The translations under genes and the position numbers were made by a program. The notes under the pieces were generated by a model, which worked only from the letters and a program-made list of their open reading frames with translations, had not been told where the DNA came from and did no database searches. DNA of 64,000 nt from Rhododendron vialii (Eukaryota; Streptophyta; Magnoliopsida; Ericales; Ericaceae), in the NCBI RefSeq assembly GCF_030253575.1, contig NC_080569.1, forward strand, positions 12,159,001-12,223,000, given 5' to 3'. Positions 1 through 12,100 of the stretch are shown here, one piece after another (within the stretch, counting starts at the first letter, position 1; every line of letters starts with the position of its first letter).

Positions 1-461
1 AGACCCAACCCTTTCTCTCTGTGCATAGTCCCCAATAAGTTTTCTCCAAAATCATTACTCTCATTTCTCCATCTATCTCTTTCCACTCATTACCCCAAAC
101 CTCCCTCAAAACGCAAACCAAACAAAGTCTGTAGGGATTTATTTTTTACTTTAAGCCTATGTAGAAGGGCTCACCACCTTACTTACTCCGTTAGGCGTTA
201 TTATCAAGAAAGAATAAAGTAGAAAAAAAATAGTTTGAATATTCAAGTAATGCAGTCTGAAGCAGCGCGAAAAGAAGAGTGCGATAGATGTTTTGGTCAC
301 AAACCAGAGCTATGAGGCTAGTTCAAGTTCATATTTATTGAGTTTGTTTGTGAAGTTTTTTCCCTTACTAGTTTTGCAGGTTATTCTCTTTCTCGTTATG
401 TTTCTAAGAAAGAGTAGTGTGAACCTATGGAAGTTCTTGATGATGTGATCTTTCTCTCCAG

Positions 462-1142
462 GTTGCCAACTCTTGTGTGACTGCTGCTATTTTGATTGCA
501 AATATACTGACTGATGTAGGTGATCCAGCGTTAGAGATATCCCAGGGTAAAGTAGTCTCATGTGATGTATTTCGGGATATCATCAAGTTGCATGAGAATA
601 AGCAGTGACAGTCAGATCCTTCCAGACTTGTCTTTTTTACAGGGTCTATTTGATATCTTTCCTTTTGCTTCGGATGATATAGAAGCAAGAAGTGCAATTT
701 GGAGCGTCATTGCAAGACTACTGGTTCAAGTTCAAGTAACTCTGATGAGTTCATCATCACTCCACCAATATGTTTCAGTTTTCTTAAGCAAAGCAGAGGT
801 GATTGAAGACGAGCTCCTTGACCCATTAGACAGCTGCAAGGATGCTGCAAAATTAAGTGCTAGAAATACAGCTGTATCCTTTTACACAAGCCTGTTGAAC
901 TTTTCCAAGTAACAATAGTGTAGAATTTGTCGTAGGAATGCAATTTGGGGGTGGTTTTTTCTGGCATGCGACTTTCATTTACTTGGTTTTCCTTTACCTC
1001 TGCCATAGCTGAGAACGATTATCAGTATTTTAGGCCAATGGACTGGCTCAAAGGAATCTATTGAGAGCAATTCAATGGGGAATAATCGTGTTATTGATGA
1101 GACCATTGCAAGATTGTTGGAACACTGTCACAAAAACACTAA
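462..1142 (+). CDS. Exon-like fragments of an unrecognised helical-repeat-like protein gene (partial or decayed)
   Basis: Three coding-like pieces lie on this strand. The first (about 462-546) follows a CAG acceptor and reads VANSCVTAAILIANILTDVG. The second (from 643, after a TTTTTTACAG acceptor, to about 870) reads GLFDIFPFASDD..., then WSVIARLLVQVQ and SSSLHQYVSVFLSKAEVIED. The third (1034-1142, after TTTTAG and before GTAAGC) reads QWTGSKESIESNS and ends in ETIARLLEHCHKNTK. The composition, amphipathic with Leu/Ile/Val heptad-like spacing, resembles an alpha-helical HEAT/ARM-type scaffold, but I do not recognise the family. The first and second pieces do not join in phase through a simple GT...AG intron, so the locus may be a pseudogene or may have a small exon I cannot see. 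No start codon or terminal exon is visible, and the gene could begin left of the window. Confidence 0.35.
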
Positions 1143-1172
1143 GTAAGCTACTTTCTCTGTTCATGCTATTAC

Positions 1173-1312
1173 TGTCACTCGCTCACAACTATGCCACCTG
1201 TGTTTCCTCGCATCGATGACTTGTTCTGTAGTTTCGCTATACTGTCAATCGCTCACTATGCCACCTGTGTTGGTCCTCGCACCGATGACTTGTTTTATAG
1301 TTTTGCTACTCC
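1173..1312 (+). repeat. Two-copy tandem duplication, ~70-bp unit
   Basis: The stretch beginning GTCACTCGCTCAC recurs immediately as GTCAATCGCTCAC. Both copies continue with CTATGCCACCTGTGTT and a CGATGACTTGTT block. The copies differ at a few bases and by a small indel. No gene is recognised here. Confidence 0.7.
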
Positions 1313-2691
1313 ACAACATGTCTTATCATATGCTAGTATGGGCCGTTCCAAAGCCAAGAATCAAGCCAAGGTGACAGTCTTGCCCTGCACAATTATCAAG
1401 CACCACTTGCTTGCTCACAGTGCTACCATGGTCAAGCACCCTAAGCAGTCGTGCGTCTACGATATCATACACACATGTTGTACGCGTGAGGCAACATCAG
1501 GATCTATGGCCCTCAATGCACCTAATACCACAGAGCCACATCCCAACCAAGCACGAGGTTCTTGACATGTAGAATGGCTTTGTGCTATCACCAACAGCTC
1601 ACTAGTGCAACATTACCTCCTTGCCACATGCTTTTGACTACTAGACTCGCATAAGCATAGTTGAACCCAATGCCACGCTTATAGGTTTGTGGACAAAGCT
1701 TAGTGGTTATAGGTGCATACTGCGTAGACAAAGCCTAGTGGTGCCTTGGTAGCCCATTAAACATCCTGATTGATTGAGATCTGTGTAACGAAAGATATGG
1801 GGAAAAAATATATTAAACATGATGGCAAACTCACAGCTTGTCAGAAAAGCTATGGAGGCCCTTCCTGTTCTAAAGCTTTGGATACCTCAAGCCTCCATAT
1901 AAAAAATAGGAAGTGGTGCAATTTTTTTTTCATTTTTGTTTGCTGGTTTGCTTTTGCTCCTACGTACATATGACAAATGTACCAGAATGATGGTGTAATG
2001 CATGTCTCAATCATAAGTAGTTAATAAATTCTGATATTTGGCTTTTGAAGATCTAATGCAGGATCATGAATCAAGGACTTGTCATCCTCTGAATATCTCC
2101 CTGCCATCTCACTAGCATCATTATATACTATTTTCGTGGATCTCTTGCCATGTAGTTTGTTCAAGCTACTGAAGAAACCATTTCCAGGGCTGTATTGTGA
2201 GAGACCACCCTTGTCTTCCTTTTTTTTCACTTTCAAAAGGCATAGACCCAGAAGAGTTGAAGCAACAGTATCGGTTACAGGTATGAGCATTCAATCATTA
2301 AGAATACGATCTGAATGCAAAGGACGGACTTCTGGGACAGTAGGAGTCAGATGGGGTTTGGTGTGTTGGGTTTAGCCTCCTCAGATGCATTCTTTGGTGA
2401 AAAGAATTGACTCAAACAATCAAAGGCACAATCAGAGGCAGAACTTGTACAATCAGTTTTTTTTTTTTTTTAATCAGCATACAATCAGGTTGAATGCAGC
2501 CATTCTTACAAGAAGCTGTTGTCGTTGAGTCTTTGTTTATGTAACTCGTCATGCCTCTTTCCTGGTGTGGTAGACTGTAGATATCAAGTCGAATGTGAGA
2601 TAATATGATGTCTTTGCTACAATTTGTGAGGTGATTTCCTTGCCTGTAGTTTAGTTGCTACTGCTTTAGTTGCAAGACTTTTGATGTTTCT

Positions 2692-2727
<36 letters not shown>

Positions 2728-3381
2728 GTGAAATGCTGCTCTTATGTGAGGCAAAATGTAAGATATAGACTGCAAGTAGTCGATTTGATGTTTCAGCATC
2801 TCTCTCTCAAGAGATGGAGCAGCCCTCAAGGATGATGCAAAGGGATTAAAAACGAAAAAGTAGTTGGAAATTAGACAGTACAACTAAATTTGGGGCTCAA
2901 TAACACCCTTCAGTCTCAAGTGACTGCAGTTAGACTTGGCACTTTAGTTTAGTTCAATTAACATATGAGCTTTATGTTCCGCTTTGAATCAGATGAGGGT
3001 CATGTGCCAAACCATAAGAGTAATTAGCACGGAAGATGGGGTGAACAGCATAACATGACACTCAGTTTGGGTGCAGCCCTCCTTCACTAGCCCATAAGCC
3101 AGGCATTTGGATTCTTGAAAGCCATGCCTAATAGCAATGCCATGAACATTTTGTCGCAACCATCTTGAGACTGATTTGCCTGGCTGCATCGCTGACCCAG
3201 GTAACATGCAGGAGTTCACGTAAATTAGACTTCTTGCAGAAGATCCTCTCATCTGGCACAGGCACAGAATGTTCGTTTTACCCGAATATAACATGTGAAC
3301 GTAAGAATATTGTAGTTTCCTGTTGATTTCAGGGAAATTTTACCTTGTGAGAAAAGAAGAGACAAAGGTGAGCTCTCCCTC
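1313..3381. other. No recognisable gene; includes the probable 3' flank of RMI2
   Basis: AT-rich sequence with short unconnected open frames. A (CT)n tract lies at about 2694-2723. The part nearest 3381 is downstream of the RMI2 stop on the minus strand and is probably 3'UTR and flank. A minus-strand frame at 2021-2290 has mixed composition with a short hydrophobic patch but matches nothing I know. Confidence 0.4.
2694..2723. repeat. (CT)n microsatellite
   Basis: Uninterrupted CT/TC dinucleotide run of about 30 bases. Confidence 0.95.
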
Positions 3382-4666
3382 TCATAGTTCTGGTTGGTAG
3401 AAAAGTTTGTACGCCTCCATAACTTCTAAATACCACATTGCCTCTCGATCAGGAAATGGAGAAAGGTCAACCATTTTGTGAACCTGATATGCAAGGGAAA
3501 GGCATAACATTAGCCTCGGTAAACTGTGGGATAACAATACGAAAAAATTCTACATCAAGAATACAACAATGCGATAATTTTGTGTATGCGTATTAAATCT
3601 GCAGAATGAAGGTGGAAACAGTTGCTTCTGACTTTCAAGATAAGTTCACAACGATGTACAGCTGCATTAGTAAAAAGAATGTGGCGGTGAAATGCAGTTG
3701 CATGAGATTATTTTTTCCAACGTTATAGGTCCTTTGACTCATGAAATGTCTAGAACGCAAGGCGGATGTAGAAAACCAACACAGGTATATATGACAGTTT
3801 TAGATCATTAGCTGGTGTTGTTCCCACTAATAGTTTTAGAAGGAAAGCGAGGTTGCAGACATTATTTTAACATTATTCGCATAATTTAACTGCCCCCGAT
3901 ACCTAAACCTTTATTTTGACACCTGAGAATCCAAGTTCTTACCATTGCAGTAACCCCATAGCCCAGGAAAATAAGTTGATGTCTCAATGTATATTGTCAT
4001 TCTTCCTATTGCCGTTTCATTGCTATGATTGTTATTACAGGGTTAAAAAGGTTAAAACGGTGTCTAGACTCAAACTTTTTTCTCTGTGCACGGTCTCCAA
4101 TAAATTTTCTCTCATTTCTCTATCTATTTCTCTCCACTCATTACCCAAAATCCAAATCCAAAATCAAAATCCCAAAACGAACACTAAGCCAAATTTATGC
4201 AACAGTACATGAAGTACTTGAAATGCCCTTGACATATTTAGTCCATAGTATGCACTTCACCCTACTTTACAAGAAAATGTACCAGCATTGATGTTAAACT
4301 TCACATAGACCATGGCTAGTTGTATTGGTTATTCATATAGATGGTATCATCCAATCTGAAATGATTCTCCTTTATCACTGCTACTGTTGAAGCAGAGCAT
4401 TGGTAAGCTTCCTTTCTATAGTAATTCTAAATACCGCCATTCTCAAACCACAAACTTAATGTCAACATGCTCCACAAGACAACAACTTGAGTTAAAATAC
4501 CTACTTATAGAGCATCCACAACACTAGCCATTTTTGCCAGCATTCTTTGCCATTTGGCAAAAGAAATAGCAAATTGGGTGCTACACCCACAAGCAAAAAA
4601 TTCTCTCAAATTAGGCAAAAGCCAATTCCTTCGTCATATATGGCAAAATTTCCTCTCTTTTTTGTG

Positions 4667-4728
<62 letters not shown>

Positions 4729-5546
4729 AAAACATGGGTGCAGCACCTTTGCCATTCTTTGGCAAAACAACTATTCATGCCCAACAAATAAGAATGCCAA
4801 TGGCGCGTTCATGGGTGTGGATGCTCACATTTGGATGCGGGCATCTTAGCATTTCAATGTATCGGCCGAACACCAAGGGAGATAATCCTTATTTGATCCT
4901 ACCATCCAATTCAGATGTTAATCCAACAAACAGGAGTAGAGTATATTAAATGAAGTGTTTGTCTGGCCATTTCCTCGTGAATTAGTAGTAAATGATTCAA
5001 CAAACACCAAAACCCAAATCCAGGGATTCAGCTCCTTTATGGTCAATATCAAGATTCAATACTATTACGAAAGGAAATCTCTGAACAGATGAACAACGAG
5101 ATCCAACACTAACAAAAAAAACTGTAAGATTGAAACTCAATAGTCCGTATGGCTGTCGAAAATCAAGTGATACAACCTATTTTCCGTGAATTTTAGAAAC
5201 GATATTCAAAAACTTCAACCTTTATTTTGAAGTTTCAACCAATTTTAAGATCCAAATTGTTGAAATGCACATCTACCCACAAAGAGCCCTGAACCAATTT
5301 GATATTTCAAACTCCAACTTGACACATAATGCATAGCTAAACCCCTCATAATCGATCACAAGGACACCAATATCTCACATACTTACCATTAATTCCAAAG
5401 CAACACAATGTAAAACAACTGTGCATATATAAAAGAGGAACAAGAGAAATAGAATAAGGGTTTTACCTGAATCATGGAAATATCACCCGTACGGACGAAA
5501 AACCCTCCAACAACCATCACATACATCCCTGCACGTATATTACAAT

Positions 5547-5584
<38 letters not shown>

Positions 5585-5936
5585 ACGGGGGCTAAATGGA
5601 GAGGGGAAAAAGCAAAGACCTGTCTTCCACTGGCGATTGAAGGAATCACCGGAGAGAGAGAGTTCGACAAGGCCGGTGCCGTCGTCGAGGATGAAACCGC
5701 CGTCGGAGGCTGTTGAGACCAGAATGCCCTGCAATTGGAGTAGGGTTAGGAGTCGAAGACGGTCAAAGTTAGCATATCGGGAGGGGTAGAATGGGGAATG
5801 CGAGGGTGTAAAGGGGGAGACCTGTAACCAGGCACGTTGGAAGAGGATGCCGCCGAGAGACATGGAGGACTGCGAGGGTGTTTGGCGGGCGTGCTTTAGC
5901 TGTGCGCATAGCAGCTTTGGTGCTGCTAGCCTGTAA

Positions 5937-5941
<5 letters not shown>
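3382..5941 (-). CDS. RMI2: RecQ-mediated genome instability protein 2 (RMI2), OB-fold subunit of the TOP3-RMI dissolvasome
   Basis: Four exons on the minus strand: 5822-5941, 5620-5728, 5467-5528 and 3382-3483 (120+109+62+102 bp). Phases join exactly to give 130 residues plus TGA, the usual length of plant RMI2. The protein starts MDYRLAAPKLLCAQLKHARQ, has SMSLGGILFQRAWLQ (about 26-40), then ILDDGTGLVELSLSGDS, MYVMVVGGFFVRTGD and VHKMVDLSPFPDREAMWYLE, and ends EAYKLFYQPEL. This is the single OB-fold of the family, with the DDGTG turn and W-x-G-MYVMV strand. In the known complex RMI2 binds the C-terminal OB fold of RMI1 and, with TOP3 and a RecQ helicase, dissolves double Holliday junctions in the nucleus. 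Intron 3 is unusually long (5466-3484, about 2 kb) and carries a MITE and (GA)n. A CT tract abuts the ATG on the upstream side. I am confident of the identity; only transcript ends are unknown. Confidence 0.93.
4060..4175. repeat. Dispersed repeat fragment also seen at the window start
   Basis: The stretch with TTTTTCTCTGTGCACGGTC and TCTCCACTCATTACCC matches, with some divergence, bases about 10-125 (CTTTCTCTCTGTGCATAGTC ... TTTCCACTCATTACCCC). It lies inside RMI2 intron 3. A related CCACTCATTACC stretch occurs near 56930. Class unknown, possibly part of a hAT/PIF-type MITE. Confidence 0.5.
4510..4826. mobile_element. MITE with GAGCATCCACA terminal inverted repeats, interrupted by (GA)n
   Basis: The left end GAGCATCCACA (4510-4520) is the exact reverse complement of the right end TGTGGATGCTC (4816-4826). 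The interior contains paired TTTGCCATTTGGCAAAA-like stretches and a ~58-bp (GA)n tract at 4670-4727. The element sits in RMI2 intron 3. The GAGCATCCACA terminus resembles the element at 39372-40166. Confidence 0.7.
4670..4727. repeat. (GA)n microsatellite inside a MITE
   Basis: About 29 uninterrupted GA units. Translated ORFs of RERERER here are artefacts. Confidence 0.95.
5549..5578. repeat. (GA)n microsatellite in RMI2 intron 2
   Basis: Read on the gene strand this is a CT run about 20 bases upstream of the exon 3 acceptor, where it can serve as the polypyrimidine tract. Confidence 0.9.

Positions 5942-5969
<28 letters not shown>
5940..5969. repeat. (CT)n microsatellite abutting the RMI2 start codon
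   Basis: On the gene strand the 5' leader is a GA run that ends directly at the RMI2 ATG (5941-5939). Confidence 0.9.
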
Positions 5970-7844
5970 AGAGAATGGAGTTCACCGATGGGTGGGAAAA
6001 TTTGCAGAAACTCTTGATGGACTCTTTCTAGTTTTTAAAAGGAAAGTTGGTATTCACACTTCTTATTTTTTATTCATATATATTTTAGTAAAAAAACACA
6101 AACATTTTCAATATTAAAAAACAAAAAAAATAATGTGAATAATAAAAAGAGAATGTGAATATCAATTTTCAAAATTGCAAGACCATAAAATAAAGTTGGA
6201 AAAATGATAATGCCCAAAACAAAAAAAGTCTACAACCATGATGTTCAAAATGATAGTAGTAATAATAATAATACATCTACAAACTCAATACACAAAATAA
6301 TATGCACATTCATATTTATTCGCGGGTCCCACATATATTGAATGTGTAGTGTCTGTGAGTAAACATGTGAATATGAGTGTGTTTGTGTAAGTATTTGTGA
6401 TTGTGGAAGAATTGATTCAAAAAATTCAAATTACTCGATGAAAAGTCATTTGGGGTGGGCTTGTTTTGTAAACAAACCTAATTTAGGGGTTATTTGATCA
6501 ACTGAATTAAGTGATTAAAGGCCATTTCTTGCAATTTTTTTTGTCTGAAACTTTTTTTTTGTAATTTTTACTTTTTGTTTAGTATTTCGTTGTAATTGTT
6601 GAGGTTAATCGTTTGACGAGACGAACCAGAAAAGTATAAAAATGTGAACCGATGGTAAAAATTCATATAAGACGACACTTTAGATAAAAAAGACAATTGT
6701 TTTGTATTTTTCTGTCTTCAATGAACTTTGTTTTGCTTTTGATCAAAATTTATTATTTTTAGATTTTTCTCGTCGAGACGGATGATTAATAAAAACATAC
6801 AAATTTAACAAAAATTTAAAAAAGACTAACAAAATATACAAAATGAAGAAAAAAAAAGTTTACAAGAATGACACCTAAGTAGGTTTGATAAGCACATTTT
6901 ACAATGAATATATGTAAGTACATAAACATGTTCTCTTTTGTTTTACAAATTGAACAGCATATATAATTGTCAACTTTAAATGATTAATTGCTATACTTAA
7001 ATAAGTGTTCATAAACATGTTGCCTTATGAGGTGAACGGTTCGGTCTATTTACTTTGGCCCTCCGTAGAGGAAGGGAAAATGTGAGTTTGGAAGGGTGAG
7101 TGAAGGATATGTAGGAGAGCTTATCTGCTGCTATTGTAGTAGGAAAAATGCATCTTTTTTTTTTTTGTCTCAAGAATAAGCCGTGACAGAAAGTTGAAAT
7201 CCGTACTCTCAAATAGAGCATCGGGTTGGAAATGTTCTTAAACATCATTGAATGTACTTAAAAAATCGAAGACATTAAACTGGTGTTTTCTCTTCATATA
7301 TTACTCCTTTTGTCATATAATGTTTTTTCCATCCGTAAAATGATGACTTAAAATGAAGTCCAATTTTTGCTAGAAAAATTCAAAAAACATTCAACAATAT
7401 ACTACTGTAACCTTTTTGAATTTTTTCTAATGCAAATCGCTTTCAATTGATGCAACTAGATTTCCCAAATCCCATTGAAAGCTCCCCTTCAATTGATCAT
7501 ACCTCGGGGTGGGGCCACAGCATGGGCTAAAACATGCATAATTGAGACCATCACTTGCATTATTTTGGCCGCTGGATAGGGAGATGGGATCCCTCACTCT
7601 TTCGCCATCAGTGATTTATGCAGTGTTTGTATGTAGTTTTTGGAAAAATTTTAAAATATTTATAGAGTTATAACTTATAAGTGAAGAGAAAAATGAGAGT
7701 AATGATTGAAAGTATAAGTAATGATTAAAGAGAGAGAAATGAGAATAATGATTGAAGATAAGGTTAAGTAATAATTACAAGTAAGGGTAATGAATGTTTT
7801 TTGAGTTGAGATTTTTTTTTTAAAACATCATCTACAAGGACGGA

Positions 7845-8235
7845 GGGTTGCTGTCCCCTTGGGGATAGCAGCGTGCTGTTGTGCCCATTTATGGGCCCAT
7901 TTCGGTCTCGCTCTGATGATCGAAAGCGTTTACTTCGTAGAGCTCGTCGAGTAGAACAACTGTACAAAAAATCAGCTTAATTGGATATCATTAAGTACGT
8001 AATCGAAACCCATATAACTCTCGGTCCATGGGTTACAATGGATTTGATCCAGTGTTTCGGATCCATTCTTTTCAAGATAAAAAGGTTCCGATCAGGCACT
8101 TAATGATATCCAATTAAGCTGATTTTTTGCACAGTTATTGTACTCGATGAGCTCTACGAAGTGAACGCTTCCGATCATCGGAGCAAGACCGGAGTGAACC
8201 CAGAATTCTGGGACAGCAGCCCCCAGCTGCCCATC
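7845..8235. mobile_element. Foldback (long inverted repeat) element, family A copy 1
   Basis: The left arm (about 7845-8000) runs GGTTGCTGTCCCC..., TACTTCGTAGAGCTCGTCGA, AATTGGATATCATTAAGTAC. The right arm (about 8095-8235) is its reverse complement with small differences, ending GGGACAGCAGCCCC. The loop is about 90 bp. A second copy lies at 58980-59335. Confidence 0.8.
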
Positions 8236-8405
8236 TAAACAAGGCATTAGATATTAATGTGTTATTTTAATTTGTGGAAATGGAAAAAGTTTGAATTTTA
8301 AAAAAAAATGTATTACTCCTATTTTTGGGAGGGGAGGATTGAATGTCCTTCGCCTGCCCTCTATGAATCCCGCATACGAAGCTTGGCGACCATCACGTCT
8401 AGGTA

Positions 8406-8408
<3 letters not shown>

Positions 8409-8456
<48 letters not shown>
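8409..8456. repeat. (CT)n microsatellite
   Basis: About 24 CT units, immediately preceded by CTAGGTAACCC, which looks like a splice donor. No exon is recognised upstream. Confidence 0.95.
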
Positions 8457-8458
<2 letters not shown>

Positions 8459-9197
8459 GAGTTTGCCTCTTTCTTCTACTTTACCAGATTGTGAAGTGGT
8501 TTCTGCGTTTACAATATATGGGTATTGTATAAATCCATGTGGGGTCTCTATCTATGTTGTTGCGTATGTGTATCGTACTCATGTCCTGACTTTTGATAAT
8601 TGATTACTGATGCAGAATTTTCAATGTTGAATTTGGTTGCTTTGAAGTACTAGTTACGATTGATCAAATGATTATTATCTCCTCTCTTTCTACTTTTCCC
8701 TGATTTTTTAAGGCAAAATACGATCAGACACGTAACCTGTTTGATTAAGGCAGGCCACTTTTGGTCAATCAAAGTGCATTTCAGAGTTCTTTCCTTCCTC
8801 TGGAGTGAGTCTAAACATAAAACCCAAAGACTGTAAATTCAGACGAATTACTAGCATGTGTAGGATAATATAGTAAATAACGTTAATATGCATGATCACA
8901 GAAAACTTGAGTGAAGGAAGAAGACATTGATAGACACAGATGTTTCAAATACAACAGAGAAAGAGTCACAAAGGAAACAAATAGTGCGAGTGATCTCGCC
9001 CTCGTAAGACTCCAAGTTACATAAAGCTTCCAACAAACATCATACACTTCGTACCTCCATTATTCAAGTGAAGTCATACCACCACACACACACATACACA
9101 AACCAACTGGGCAAAAGGCTGATAAAACTCGCCAACAAGATCAGCAAAAGCAAAGTTAATTAATGGGAAAGGCCCAAGAGTGATTTTAGGTGTGGAA

Positions 9198-12100
9198 TTA
9201 GGAAATGAGGGCGATGCCGCTGATGAGCAGATCATTGGCTAAGATGACGTTGGCAGCCTCAGATGGGTGGAAGCCATCCCAGAAGACGTACTGCGATGCA
9301 TTTGCACAGGTTCCAGGGGACTTGGCATTGCATAGGTACGATGTTTCCAGCAACCCCGTACCACAACATGCTCTCCTTGCCTCTGCGAAACCTGTAATCA
9401 GGAAAATATAAGTGGTTCTCCAAGTCTGACCTTTTTCTCAAACACTTGATCGGCTGAAGATAGGGTCCTTGAGCCGGCAATGTAAGTGCCCAAAACTGAC
9501 CTAAAATATGTACTCCGTCCGTCCCAAATTGCTTGCCCTTTTTGAGAAATCGTGCAATTTGCACGCAAAAATACGTGTTTATTAATCTTTGTTTCCTTTC
9601 AAGATATGAAAAGCAATAAGTCTACGGTACCCGAAACCAACCCACGCTCTACCTGATGTGGCGGTGGGCCCCACATCAGATACAACAAAAAGAACGTTGA
9701 ACCAAATCTGTTCAAACGGAGAGAGAGGTGATGCTTTACAAGGATCCATGAAAAAATATTTTTTTAAAAATGAGCTGTTTGGATCATCTTTGCGGGACCC
9801 GATGTGGGCCCCGCTAAAAGGTTTGTGCATAATCTTTGTTGCATTGTATTATAATAGCTATTATTCATTTGAATGGAAACCAAATTAACTATCAATAGTA
9901 CCTTATCGGAACTTACTGAGGCAATGTTGCAAAGGTTCAGAGGGAAGGCTAATGCAACCCGAGACAATGAAGCTAGCTAAAGTGGAGACCTGATGCTAGG
10001 ATTTACTGTGTGAAATGCAAGTTATATGAGTTAAGGACCAGCCTTAGTCAACGCTATTTGAGGTAATTAGTCAAAGACATAATTGAATTTAACACGGCTT
10101 CTCATCAAATGGAGGTGTGTCATATGCATGCATGACACATAGTCACTCTTACTAGAGCTTCCCGCCTCCACAGCCCACATGAGAAATAAGTTGCATATTT
10201 CAGTTTTGTGTATGGGTTTAATAAAAGAGGAGGATCCAAAAAAACCTTTTTTTTTTCGGGATCGATATATATTATGTAATAAGTAAAAAATCACTACAAT
10301 TTTGTATATTATGAACTGTATGCTATGATATTTAATTTTATGAATATGTTCCGTTATATTTAATGGCAAGAGTGATCCGAATTAGCTTCGTTGTCAGACA
10401 ATCTTCACTCAAACATGGACAGCAACTTGTTATGTATGCCAAACGACATCGTTTTGGATATAGTTGCCAGAGTCTTGCGTGACCGATTTTGTGAACTGCA
10501 AATGCTGGTATCGAACTCTAGTACATTGAACTTTTGTATTAAAATCTAGTACACTTTATTGAAATGGAGTTTAATACCAGAGTTCAATGCACTAAAGTTC
10601 AATACCAGTGTTTGCAGTTTGCAAGATCGGTCACGAAAGACTCTGCAACTTTGGCAATTGTATCCAAAATTATGTCGTTTGGCATACATAGCAAGTTGCT
10701 GTCCATTTTGAAGTGGATATTGTTTGACAACAAAGCTGATTCAGATTATTCTTGCCCTGGAATATAACAGTAAATATTCATAAAATCAAATAACTAAGTC
10801 TATAGTACATTTTGTACAAAAGTGTAGTGATTTTTTTACTTCTTACATAATATATATCTATCCCGAAAAAATAGTTTTTTTTTTGGGTCCTCTTTCTCTT
10901 TGATTAAACTCATACACAAAGTTGAAATATGCATCTTCTCTCTCATGTGGGTTGTGGAGGCAAAAAACTCTCGTAAGAGTGACTGTGTGCCATGTGTTTG
11001 CATATGACACACCCCCATTAGATAAGAAGCCGTGTTAAATTCAATATGGTCTTTGACTAATTACCTCAAATAGTGTTGACTGGGACTCGTCCTTAACCCA
11101 ACTCATATAACTTGCATTTTCCACTTAGTAAATGTTGGCATAGGATCTTCATTTCTTGGGTTTGTATCTAGGGTTGAGTGTGGAACGGATTGATCCGGTT
11201 TTATAGTAATCCAAGAGCTAAACTGCTACCTACGGATTATGAAATCATAAAATTAGTAGAACCAATCCAAAGATTCCAAGCCATTACTGTAGGGTTCGGT
11301 TTTGGTCGCGGTTCGCTTGAAATTGAGATGTCATCGCCATAAACTATTTAAAGTACTTAAAATTGCATAGATAAGTTAAACCTAAACTTATAATAAATCT
11401 AGTTCTATTAAAATTATTAAAACTCACTAACATCAACCAGCTAAAAAACAGCAGAATACCAGTAATTAGTGAAGGAATATGGCATTAGATTAGGAAATTA
11501 GGTACTAAAAGCAAAAGGATTAGAAAATCAATTTACTATACCCAAGTCGTGTATGTTTAGTGTATTGACATATAAGAATATGTAATCGTATATTGAAGTT
11601 TAGGGAATTAATCTAGTGAGTGAAAGTATAGGGTTATGAATTGGAGCATTAAGATTAGGAAATCAATTGACTATTGAGGTAATATAGGTGTGTATATATA
11701 CTATGGTCTGGATTGGTTTAGAACTGTAACTATTAACGTAAATCCACAGACCCAACCATTTAAAACGGTTTTAATTTTGTAACATCTGGACCAAACCACA
11801 TTATTGAAAAACCGAAACAAACCATTCGGTTTGGATTAGATTCACGGTTTGACGGTTATTTTGCTCACCTAGCCTCCCCTCTAAATCTTTGTAATAGTGC
11901 CTCGTAAATTCCGATAAGGTACTATTGATTAGTTAATTTAGTTTCCATTCAAATGAATAATAGATGTTATTATACAATACAACACAGATTATGCACTAAC
12001 CTTTTAGCGGGGCCCACATCGGGTCCTGCATAGATTGATCACCATTTCATGAATCCTTGTAAAAAATTGCCTCCATCAGATGTCGATTAGAGCATTTTCG

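Larger units (their letters stand above)
5970..9197. other. Intergenic spacer between the RMI2 start and the GDSL stop
   Basis: AT-rich sequence with no protein recognised. It holds a foldback element (7845-8235), a CT tract (8409-8456) and a weak inverted repeat at about 6605-6795 (AATCGTTTGACGAGACGAA against TCTCGTCGAGACGGATGATT). The end next to 9198 should contain the GDSL 3'UTR on the minus strand. Confidence 0.6.

Noticed and set aside
2021-2290. Minus-strand frame of 89 codons with a hydrophobic patch
   Set aside because: Composition is protein-like in part, but there are no recognisable domain, splice context or neighbours, so it was not annotated as a gene.
4547-4949. Open frames with long Arg-Glu repeats
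   Set aside because: They are translations of a (GA)n tract inside a MITE, with no conserved flanking sequence. The same applies to Ser-Leu and Arg-Glu frames at 8291-8494, 18332-18697, 29156-29577 and 60365-60706.
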